Assembly (NCBI GenBank): GCA_020345785.1 | Contig: CP070771.1 | Span: 3,167,186 to 3,173,137 of the forward strand | DNA: 5,952 nt | Reading direction: 5' to 3' | DNA from: Desulfobacterales bacterium | Lineage (GTDB): Bacteria; Desulfobacterota; Desulfobacteria; Desulfobacterales; JAFDCJ01 | Part shown: piece by piece, positions 1 to 5,210 of the stretch | Layout: each line of letters starts with the position of its first letter | Numbering within the stretch: the stretch's first letter is position 1 | Position numbers and translations under genes: made by a program | The notes under the pieces: model-generated | What the model was told of the DNA's origin: nothing | The model's input: only the letters and a program-made list of their open reading frames with translations | Databases searched by the model: none

Positions 1-760
1 TAAAGATCACTTCGCTCGACATGAGCACCCCGCCCTCCCAGCCGCGGCAGTAAAAAAAACCCTGGTTCATCAAAAGCTGGCCCGTTAGCGAAACAAAGAT
101 CAGACCCAGGACCATGCCCCATTCCATGGGCGTGGAAGGCAATACCGGGTGTCTTGCGAACATCGGGGCGGTCACCACAACACCCATCGTGCAGAAGTAA
201 AGATAGATGGTCACCGGCCCGTTTTTTTCGCGCAGCGTCCGGATCAGGGTGACGGTCAGCCCGGCAAAAGCGGCTCCGACCAGCGCCATAAATTGCCCGA
301 GCAGCCCTCCGGCAAACTGCAAATCAAATAGGATCCCGACACCGAGCAGGACCGCCGTGATACAGGCAATTTCAGGCAATCCAATACGCTCTTTGTATAT
401 GATAAATGAGCAAATGGCTGAAAAGGCTGGAAAAGAATAAAAAATAATCAGCGCCGTGGAAACGGGCAGCAGCCGGATGGCTGTCACAGTACAGATAAAT
501 GCGCTGCATCCCGCACAGCCCCGTATGATCAGCAGGCGGATGTTGTGTCCCCTATACGGATTCCGGTAGCGCCCGAAAACCGCTATAAGCATCACTGCGC
601 CGCCGAAAAATCTGTAAAACCCGATGCTCCACACTGTATATTCGGGCCCAAGCAGCTTCATCAGCATGTTTAGCACCGTGAACAGCAGCGCCGCAGACAG
701 CATGAAAAGCGGGCCGGCAACGGCGGCATCCAGCTGCACTTTATGTTTTGGTTTCACCAT
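1..760 (-). CDS. DMT/EamA-family inner-membrane transporter (C-terminus cut by window edge)
   Basis: Reading the minus strand from ATG at 760 gives 253 uninterrupted residues to the window edge with no stop. An in-frame TAA lies 6 bases upstream of that ATG, so it is the earliest possible start; no clear Shine-Dalgarno precedes it. The protein is very hydrophobic, with about eight membrane segments visible (roughly residues 16-37, 43-62, 75-96, 101-122, 129-148, 150-172, 183-201, 214-234). The end of the first half matches the EamA repeat pattern: a Pro in the fourth helix (FYSFPAF), then YKERIG, then a Gly-rich helix (LLGVGIL). Family members are usually near 290-300 residues with ten helices in two EamA repeats, so about 40 residues and two helices are missing off the left edge. 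These proteins export or exchange small metabolites. The substrate cannot be read from sequence. It points away from the GRE cluster and is probably not functionally tied to it. Confidence 0.88.
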   Translation of the reverse strand, partial: MVKPKHKVQLDAAVAGPLFMLSAALLFTVLNMLMKLLGPEYTVWSIGFYRFFGGAVMLIAVFGRYRNPYRGHNIRLLIIRGCAGCSAFICTVTAIRLLPVSTALIIFYSFPAFSAICSFIIYKERIGLPEIACITAVLLGVGILFDLQFAGGLLGQFMALVGAAFAGLTVTLIRTLREKNGPVTIYLYFCTMGVVVTAPMFARHPVLPSTPMEWGMVLGLIFVSLTGQLLMNQGFFYCRGWEGGVLMSSEVIF

Positions 761-950
761 TTGATTTTAGTATTGACGGCAGCAGACCAATTCGTTAACC
801 ATATATCCAATTCACGCTGATGTCTTCGGTGGAAAAGACCAGGGGCACATTTTAAGTCCCTCATGTTCTCTTGGGCCATGTTGTCTATGCAACCTCGGGG
901 AGCAGTCAACCGACAGATACCAACCGTTTGAGAACGTTTCTAAAATTTCC
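761..950. other. Intergenic gap between two minus-strand genes
   Basis: These 190 bases separate the stop of the deoxyribosyltransferase-like gene from the start of the transporter. I find no open frame with coding character and no GC-rich hairpin followed by a T-run, so no clear terminator. The only minus-strand promoter-like matches are weak, for example TTGACT with a poor -10 partner (TAGACA) 16 bases away. The spacing leaves open whether the transporter has its own promoter or is read through from the upstream gene. Confidence 0.5.
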
Positions 951-1331
951 TTATTTGCTATGAAACCGGGCCGGAAACTCCTCCGGGCTGCAGATTTCTG
1001 AAATCATCGGACGGACTGCAAACTCGGCGGGTGCTTCAGAGGCGACGATTTTTTTTCTCTTGGCATAGGCATACGTCAGCTCTATAGTGACGCTGCATCC
1101 TATGTAGCCGTCAGGCAGGAGCGCATAGAAGACCTCACTCTCGTCGATTTCCGGAAAATGCTGGATGGTGACCTTCGATTTTAGTCCGGGATCCGCATCG
1201 ACTTCAGCAGGGTTAAGGTGGAAATATGGGTGGTACACCCTCACGCCGGCATCTTTGAGGCGATCAACAAGCTTCATTGCCTCCCCGTAAAAGCGCTTGC
1301 TGGTTGCAACAAATACAGTCATATCATACAT
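951..1331 (-). CDS. Nucleoside 2-deoxyribosyltransferase-like small protein
   Basis: This is a complete 126-residue soluble protein with no signal peptide or membrane segment. It opens with a beta strand (TVFVATS), followed by a helix and a second strand running into YHPYF. It then has an acidic stretch (EIDESEVFYALL, 62-72) and the signature GYIGCSVTIELTYAYA (75-90). That acidic patch, then GYIG-x-S, then a Glu a few residues before an alpha-helical YA, is the pattern of the nucleoside 2-deoxyribosyltransferase / DUF4406-like Rossmann-type fold. Glu84 would be the nucleophilic glutamate of the family. Members swap or hydrolyse N-glycosidic bonds of (deoxy)nucleosides or nucleotides, but many short homologues have no proven activity, so the reaction here is inferred. 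Met4 (ATG at 1322) is an alternative start: it lies 11 bases after a GAG and just before the conserved strand. The gene is divergent from the GRE gene, so shared regulation is possible but unproven. Confidence 0.7.
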   Translation of the reverse strand: MYDMTVFVATSKRFYGEAMKLVDRLKDAGVRVYHPYFHLNPAEVDADPGLKSKVTIQHFPEIDESEVFYALLPDGYIGCSVTIELTYAYAKRKKIVASEAPAEFAVRPMISEICSPEEFPARFHSK

Positions 1332-1606
1332 CGCTCTAGAAGGTTTCGCTTAAAGCATACGGTATTTTTATCCAATCAGAAATTTAAAAAAACGATCCCA
1401 TTTTATTTACGATCAATTAGGCTAACAGGATGCCACACCATAGGTCAACACGATTTTAGCTTATGCCAAATCGAACGCTGATAAGCCCCGCTCACATATT
1501 TTAAAACCCGAATCAATATTGTTGACACTTCAGCGCGATCCGTTTTATGTAGACAAACTGCGATGATCCTATCCTGCACGCGCGTATAACAAACCTATTT
1601 TCCAGG
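1332..1606. promoter_or_regulatory. Divergent intergenic region between deoxyribosyltransferase-like gene and GRE
   Basis: This AT-rich 275-bp region must carry the start signals of both flanking genes. For the leftward gene, a TAAAAT -10-like hexamer reads on the minus strand at 1400-1405, with a poor -35 (CTGTTA) 17 bases upstream, so it is only a weak candidate. A 6-bp inverted repeat, GCTTAT (1459-1464) and ATAAGC (1481-1486), encloses 16 bases and could be a small stem or an operator. An 8-bp palindrome CAATATTG (1514-1521) abuts the -35 box of the rightward promoter candidate. I see no sigma-54 -24/-12 pair and no convincing gene in the region. Confidence 0.5.
1522..1551 (+). promoter_or_regulatory. 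Candidate sigma-70 promoter for the GRE gene
   Basis: A perfect -35 hexamer TTGACA lies at 1522-1527. The -10 is weak: TTTTAT at 1543-1548 (15-bp spacer, 4 of 6 matches) or TATGTA at 1546-1551 (18-bp spacer, 3 of 6). A perfect -35 with a poor -10 fits a promoter that needs an activator. The palindrome CAATATTG directly upstream (1514-1521) is a possible binding site. Transcription would start about 50 bases before the GRE start codon. Confidence 0.35.
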
Positions 1607-1607
1607 A
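1604..1607 (+). promoter_or_regulatory. Ribosome binding site deciding the GRE start
   Basis: AGGA at 1604-1607 overlaps the first ATG (1607), so it cannot serve that codon. It lies 8 bases before the second in-frame ATG (1616), a normal spacing. No better Shine-Dalgarno is found in the 20 bases before 1607. This favours 1616 as the true start, giving a protein beginning MNKRIERLRKRY. Confidence 0.5.
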
Positions 1608-1615
1608 TGAATGTC

Positions 1616-3979
1616 ATGAACAAGCGTATTGAAAGACTGCGAAAACGCTACGTGGAAAGCGAACGCAAAGTCGATATCGAAAGGGCCGTTATTATCACGG
1701 AAGCCTATAAAAAGAACGAGGACAAACCGCCGATTATTGCCAAGGCGCTGGCTTTGGAAGCCATATTCTCCCGGATGAGTATCGCGGTTCGAAAAGACGA
1801 ACTGATTGTCGGCAACCTGGCAAAAGACGAAAAAGGAACCCCGCTTTTTCCTGAATACGCCGTAGGGTGGATCTTGAGGTCCATGGATTCCTTTCCCACT
1901 CGGAAAGGGGATCGGTTTCAGATCACGCCGGAACAAAAGCAAACCCTCAAAGAGGTACTCCCTTACTGGAAGGGAAAATCATTGAGAGACAAAATCAAGG
2001 GTGCGCTGCCGGATTTTCTAAAGGAAATGCTTGGGTTCGGAATATTCGCCAATGAGAATTTCACCATGTCGGGCCCCGGGCATCTGGTACCGGATCATGA
2101 ACGGATTCTAAAACTCGGTCTTGCCCGGATTCGGGACGATTGCCTTCGGCAGCTGGAAGGTCTTGACCGTTCGGCCCCGGCGTATATCGACCAGGCCAAC
2201 CTGTATCAGGCCGCTGCGGTGGCCTGCAATGCGATCATGCACTGGGCCCTGCGGTACTCCCGCGAAGCGCAGCGCCAGGCTGAAACCGAACCCGATCCGG
2301 TGCGGCGCCGGGAATTGTTGAGGATTGCGGCAAACTGTCGGCGGGTGCCGGCAGAACCGGCGCAAAGTTTCTGGGAAGCCCTGCAGTGTGTTTATTTCAT
2401 CCAGATCGCCATCCAGATCGAATCCAATGGGCTTTCCATCTCATTGGGCCGCCCGGATCAGTTCCTCTACCCCTATTACAGGCAGGATATGAATACCGGT
2501 GAGTTGGATAGGGAACAATTATTCGAACTGATAGAGACATTCTACCTGAAATTGAGTGAAACCGATAAAATCTACTCCAATGAGGCCACCCGGTTCCTGC
2601 AGGGGCCCGGCCATGGCCAGACGTTTACCCTGGGAGGTGTCACCCGCAGCGGTCAGGACGCCACCAATGAACTATCGCACATCTTTTTGGAGGCAGATCG
2701 CCATATCCGGCTGGTGCAGCCCGACATGGCCGTTCGCGTTCACCAGACCATGTCCGAAGCTTTTCTTCAGAAAGCAGCCGTAAACATTCGCGAAGGGTTG
2801 ACCAAACCCAAATTTATGAATGATGAAGTGGTCATACAATCCATGCTCGACATCGGCATGCCGTTGCAGGATGCACGGGACTGGGGGGCGCTGGGCTGCA
2901 GCGAACCGGTAATATGCGGAAATACCGACAGCTGGGGAAATGCCGGGCAGATAAATCTGGCCAAGTGCCTGGAGCTTGCCCTCAATGACGGGAAATGTAT
3001 GCTGACGGATCAACAGATGGGACCGCGCACGGGAGACCCCGAGGCATTTGCCCGGTTTGAAGATCTGCTCGAAGCCTTTCGCAAACAAGTCCGGTATTTT
3101 GTCGAGTATCTTGTTTTGTACGATAATATCATCGACCGCTACCATGCCGACGTGATGCCGGTTCCGATCCTTTCAGTTGCCGTGGGCGGTTGCCTGGAAA
3201 AGGGGGTTGAATTCAACCGGGGAGGTGCAAAATACAACACCTCGTCACCGGTGGGCGTCGGCCCGATTACCGCGGGAGATTCTCTGGCAGCCGTTAAAAA
3301 GCTTGTTTTCGACGAGAAAGCCCTCGACATGAAAAAACTCCGGCACGCACTCAAGCACAATTTTGAAGGCCAGGAAAACCTGAGGCTGATGCTGATCAGC
3401 AAGGCCCCCAAGTTCGGTAACGACGACGATTTTGTGGACAGCCTTTGCAATGAAGTGGCCTGCGTGTTCTGCGACGAATTGCGCAAGTACACCAACCCGA
3501 GAAAAGGACCTTATATCGGCGCCCTGTATTACCTCACCGCCAATATCCCCTTCGGCCACCGCACCGCCGCGACGCCGGACGGCAGGAAAGCCGGTGAGCC
3601 CTTAAATGACGGTGGAATTTCGCCGGTCCACGGGAGGGATAAAATGGGCGCCACGGCCGTTGCCAAGTCCGTCGGCAAACTGGATCAGCAGCGTATACCC
3701 CACGGCACCATTTTAAACCAGCGCTTTCACCCGTCGGTGCTGGAGGGGGAGGACAAGCTGCGCATGTTTACCCAGTACATACGGACATTTATGGATCTGG
3801 GGGGCTGGCACAGCCAGATGAATGTGGTGACCTCGGACATCCTCAAAGCCGCCCAGCAGTCACCGGATGACTATAGGGATCTGGTGATTCGCGTGGCGGG
3901 CTACAGTGCTTACTTCACGCAGCTTGAAAAAGAGGTCCAAGACGATATTATCGAGCGAACAGAGCACGTCTCCTTCTAG
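1616..3979 (+). CDS. Glycyl radical enzyme, PFL-like dehydratase/lyase class, substrate unassigned
   Basis: This is a complete cytoplasmic GRE of 787 residues (790 if ATG 1607 is used), the usual length for this class. The long PFL-like barrel domain spans roughly residues 5-640 and the glycyl radical domain roughly 660-787. The radical motif RVAGYSAYF places the radical on Gly762, 25 residues from the C-terminus. The active-site loop reads GCSEP, giving thiyl Cys428 and the acid/base Glu430 of the C-x-E dehydratases and lyases. Pyruvate formate-lyase has Cys-Cys instead, and alkyl/benzylsuccinate synthases lack the Glu. Other superfamily landmarks are ELIVGN, TLGGV, ATPDGR and a GGWHSQMNVV block near the C-terminus. 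Aligned by eye to glycerol dehydratase, His156 and Ser274 are kept, but its second glycerol-binding His is Leu273 and its Asp is Asn442. A plain glycerol or propanediol dehydratase is therefore unlikely. Isethionate or other sulfonate lyases, hydroxyproline dehydratase and choline lyase remain relatives rather than assignments. The activase follows 165 bases downstream. Confidence 0.93.
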   Translation: MNKRIERLRKRYVESERKVDIERAVIITEAYKKNEDKPPIIAKALALEAIFSRMSIAVRKDELIVGNLAKDEKGTPLFPEYAVGWILRSMDSFPTRKGDRFQITPEQKQTLKEVLPYWKGKSLRDKIKGALPDFLKEMLGFGIFANENFTMSGPGHLVPDHERILKLGLARIRDDCLRQLEGLDRSAPAYIDQANLYQAAAVACNAIMHWALRYSREAQRQAETEPDPVRRRELLRIAANCRRVPAEPAQSFWEALQCVYFIQIAIQIESNGLSISLGRPDQFLYPYYRQDMNTGELDREQLFELIETFYLKLSETDKIYSNEATRFLQGPGHGQTFTLGGVTRSGQDATNELSHIFLEADRHIRLVQPDMAVRVHQTMSEAFLQKAAVNIREGLTKPKFMNDEVVIQSMLDIGMPLQDARDWGALGCSEPVICGNTDSWGNAGQINLAKCLELALNDGKCMLTDQQMGPRTGDPEAFARFEDLLEAFRKQVRYFVEYLVLYDNIIDRYHADVMPVPILSVAVGGCLEKGVEFNRGGAKYNTSSPVGVGPITAGDSLAAVKKLVFDEKALDMKKLRHALKHNFEGQENLRLMLISKAPKFGNDDDFVDSLCNEVACVFCDELRKYTNPRKGPYIGALYYLTANIPFGHRTAATPDGRKAGEPLNDGGISPVHGRDKMGATAVAKSVGKLDQQRIPHGTILNQRFHPSVLEGEDKLRMFTQYIRTFMDLGGWHSQMNVVTSDILKAAQQSPDDYRDLVIRVAGYSAYFTQLEKEVQDDIIERTEHVSF

Positions 3980-3994
3980 GCGCTTAGCGGCGCC
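3979..3994 (+). other. Stem-loop 1 at the GRE stop codon
   Basis: GGCGC (3979-3983) pairs perfectly with GCGCC (3990-3994) around a 6-base loop, TTAGCG. The stem starts on the last base of the GRE stop codon. No T-run follows, so it is not a canonical intrinsic terminator. It may protect the 3' end of the GRE message or slow read-through into the activase gene. Confidence 0.45.
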
Positions 3995-3997
3995 ATA

Positions 3998-4015
3998 TCG
4001 ACAATTTGTTGTCGA
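3998..4015 (+). other. Stem-loop 2 between GRE and activase
   Basis: TCGACAA (3998-4004) and TTGTCGA (4009-4015) form a perfect 7-bp stem with a tetraloop TTTG, three bases after stem-loop 1. There is no T-run directly after it; the nearest is TTTTTTT at about 4034-4040, too far for a standard terminator. The symmetry also makes it a possible DNA operator. Its tandem placement with stem-loop 1 favours an RNA-level role, but that is inference. Confidence 0.5.
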
Positions 4016-4040
4016 AGTCTCCTATCGCTTTGATTTTTTT

Positions 4041-4120
4041 AGAGGTTTCAGCCGCAACGTCCGCAAAGGTAGACTATTAAATTTATCTTGGCGTCTCTGC
4101 GTCTTGGCGAGAGATTTTTT
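4041..4120. repeat. Dispersed-repeat-like element between GRE and activase
   Basis: The core at 4087-4114 has an 8-base rhythm. Three units begin with GCG at 4091, 4099 and 4107; the first two share GCGTCT, and CTTGGCG occurs twice (4087-4093 and 4103-4109). The left part (GCCGCAACGTCCGCAAAGG, 4051-4069) has the GCAAAG flavour of the opposite arm. T-runs lie on both sides (about 4034-4040 and 4115-4121). From memory, GCGTCT-CTGCGTCTT-type intergenic elements occur in many copies in genomes of Desulfobacterota and other environmental bacteria. Only one copy lies in this window, so the repetitive nature is recognised rather than demonstrated. The boundaries are approximate. Confidence 0.5.
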
Positions 4121-4134
4121 TACGCCAGTCGACC

Positions 4135-4139
4135 GGGAG
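4135..4139 (+). promoter_or_regulatory. Ribosome binding site selecting a TTG start for the activase
   Basis: GGGAG at 4135-4139 lies 5 bases before TTG at 4145. No ATG or GTG is available in frame near the expected N-terminus. The longer reading from TTG 4088 would translate through the repeat-like element and has no Shine-Dalgarno, so 4145 is preferred. Confidence 0.6.
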
Positions 4140-4144
4140 TTCAA

Positions 4145-5050
4145 TTGAGCAGCGAAGGGACTGTATTTGATATTCAACGGTTTTCCGTGCACGACGGGCC
4201 CGGCATTCGAACGCTGGTCTTTCTGAAGGGCTGCTCCCTCAAGTGTGAATGGTGCGCCAACCCGGAGTCTCAGGCATTCGCCCCCGAGCTGCTCTTTGAT
4301 CCTGCCAGATGCATCGGCTGCGAAAACTGCTTGACGCTGTGCACGCACGGCGCCGTGCACAAGCAGGGAGAACGAATTCTGTTTGAAAAAGAGGTGTGCA
4401 TCGGCTGCGGTGCATGTGCGGAAAAGTGTTACGCCGAAGCGCGGGTATTAAAAGGGCGGAAGATGACTGTTGAAGCGGTGGTGGCGGAAGTATTAAAAGA
4501 CGAGGCGTTTTATGCCGCTTCAGGAGGGGGGGTGACCTTAAGCGGTGGGGAGCCCCTGGAGCAGCCCGGTTTTTCGAAATGCATATTGGAAGCCTGTAAA
4601 AATCTTGCACTGCATACGGCGGTGGAAACCGCCGGGCATGTTTTGTGGTCCAGTATTGAAAGCGTCATCCCGTTTACGGATCTTTTCCTGTTCGATATCA
4701 AACATACCGATCCGGCTAAGCTGAAAAAATTCACCGGGGGCGATGCACCTCGAATCCTGCAAAATATTAAAAAACTGGCAATGCGTGCCAAACAGATTAT
4801 TGTCCGAACCCCGGTTATACCCGGATTCAACGACTCGCCGGAGGAAATTCAACAAATCGCCCGGCTGGTGAAAAGCCTCGCCATCAAAGGCCTTCATTTG
4901 CTGCCGTATCACCGGTATGGGCAGAACAAATACCGGCTCATGGGCCGAAAATATGTTTTCCGGGGGCCGCAACAGGTCGAAACAGAACGCATGCTTGCGT
5001 TGCAGGACACCGCATCCCGCGAAGGGCTCGAGGTGCAGGTAGGGGGATAA
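4145..5050 (+). CDS. Glycyl radical enzyme activating enzyme (radical SAM)
   Basis: This 301-residue cytoplasmic protein is of typical length for activases of non-PFL GREs. It uses S-adenosylmethionine and a [4Fe-4S] cluster to abstract a hydrogen from the glycine of the partner GRE (Gly762 of the gene upstream). The N-terminus carries FSVHDGPGIRT (14-23). The radical-SAM motif C-x3-C-x2-C follows at Cys30, Cys34 and Cys37. A ferredoxin-like insert then holds two C-x2-C-x2-C-x3-C sets, Cys56/59/62/66 and Cys85/88/91/95, for two further [4Fe-4S] clusters, as in the activases of dehydratase-type GREs; PFL activase lacks this insert. SGGGVTLSGGEP follows, whose GGE (134-136) contacts SAM, and the C-terminal part has the usual LLPYHRYGQNKY block. 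The start is TTG at 4145, so the weak codon may keep activase levels below those of the GRE. The chosen start gives a first residue two positions before the family's usual beginning. Confidence 0.93.
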   Translation: MSSEGTVFDIQRFSVHDGPGIRTLVFLKGCSLKCEWCANPESQAFAPELLFDPARCIGCENCLTLCTHGAVHKQGERILFEKEVCIGCGACAEKCYAEARVLKGRKMTVEAVVAEVLKDEAFYAASGGGVTLSGGEPLEQPGFSKCILEACKNLALHTAVETAGHVLWSSIESVIPFTDLFLFDIKHTDPAKLKKFTGGDAPRILQNIKKLAMRAKQIIVRTPVIPGFNDSPEEIQQIARLVKSLAIKGLHLLPYHRYGQNKYRLMGRKYVFRGPQQVETERMLALQDTASREGLEVQVGG

Positions 5051-5121
5051 TCGGCAGCGGATGTCACGGGTGTCAAAAGCAGCATAAGGATAAAGCCAAG
5101 CCTGATACGGTACATTTCATT

Positions 5122-5150
5122 TTGACTTTAAAAAAAACATCATCTATATC
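5122..5150 (+). promoter_or_regulatory. Candidate sigma-70 promoter for the TRAP receptor gene
   Basis: TTGACT (5122-5127, 5 of 6 matches) and TATATC (5145-5150, first four bases matching) are separated by exactly 17 bases, and the spacer is A-rich. Transcription would start near 5157, about 55 bases before the ATG. This would let the transporter genes be made independently of the GRE-activase pair. No terminator is visible between the activase stop and this site, so read-through can also contribute. Confidence 0.5.
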
Positions 5151-5200
5151 GAAGAGCGTTAGTGGACAAGTACAGGCAAGGATCGGCAATCAAACAACAA

Positions 5201-5206
5201 AGGAGG
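5201..5206 (+). promoter_or_regulatory. Strong Shine-Dalgarno for the TRAP receptor
   Basis: AGGAGG ends 4 bases before ATG 5211 (5 bases if measured from the core GGAG). It is the best ribosome site in the window and far stronger than those of the GRE and activase. This fits the high copy number needed for a periplasmic binding protein. Confidence 0.75.
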
Positions 5207-5210
5207 AATC

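Noticed and set aside
149..440. Two overlapping plus-strand open frames (149-331 and 207-440) as small genes
   Set aside because: They lie antisense to the transporter gene, whose minus-strand frame is a clean membrane-protein sequence. Their own products are low-complexity with no ribosome site.
1218..1481. Plus-strand open frame running from the deoxyribosyltransferase-like gene into the intergenic region
   Set aside because: Its first half is a shadow of the minus-strand gene, its second half is AT-rich spacer, and it has no Shine-Dalgarno or recognisable domain.
2672..3145. Long minus-strand open frame (157 residues) within the GRE gene
   Set aside because: It is fully antisense to conserved GRE sequence, including the active-site Cys loop, and shows no family features.
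1616..3979. Calling the GRE a pyruvate formate-lyase or a named enzyme (CutC, IslA, HypD)
   Set aside because: The Cys-Cys pair of pyruvate formate-lyase is absent (Cys-Ser-Glu here). Substrate residues cannot be matched with confidence to any named lyase or dehydratase without alignment, and no shell proteins or partner enzymes are in view.
3998..4040. Intrinsic terminator between GRE and activase
   Set aside because: The stem is short and AT-containing, and the T-run begins about 19 bases after it instead of immediately, so termination is not supported.
3906..4148. Plus-strand open frame of 80 residues spanning the GRE end and the spacer
   Set aside because: It overlaps the glycyl radical domain in another frame and then reads through stem-loops and the repeat-like element, with no ribosome site.
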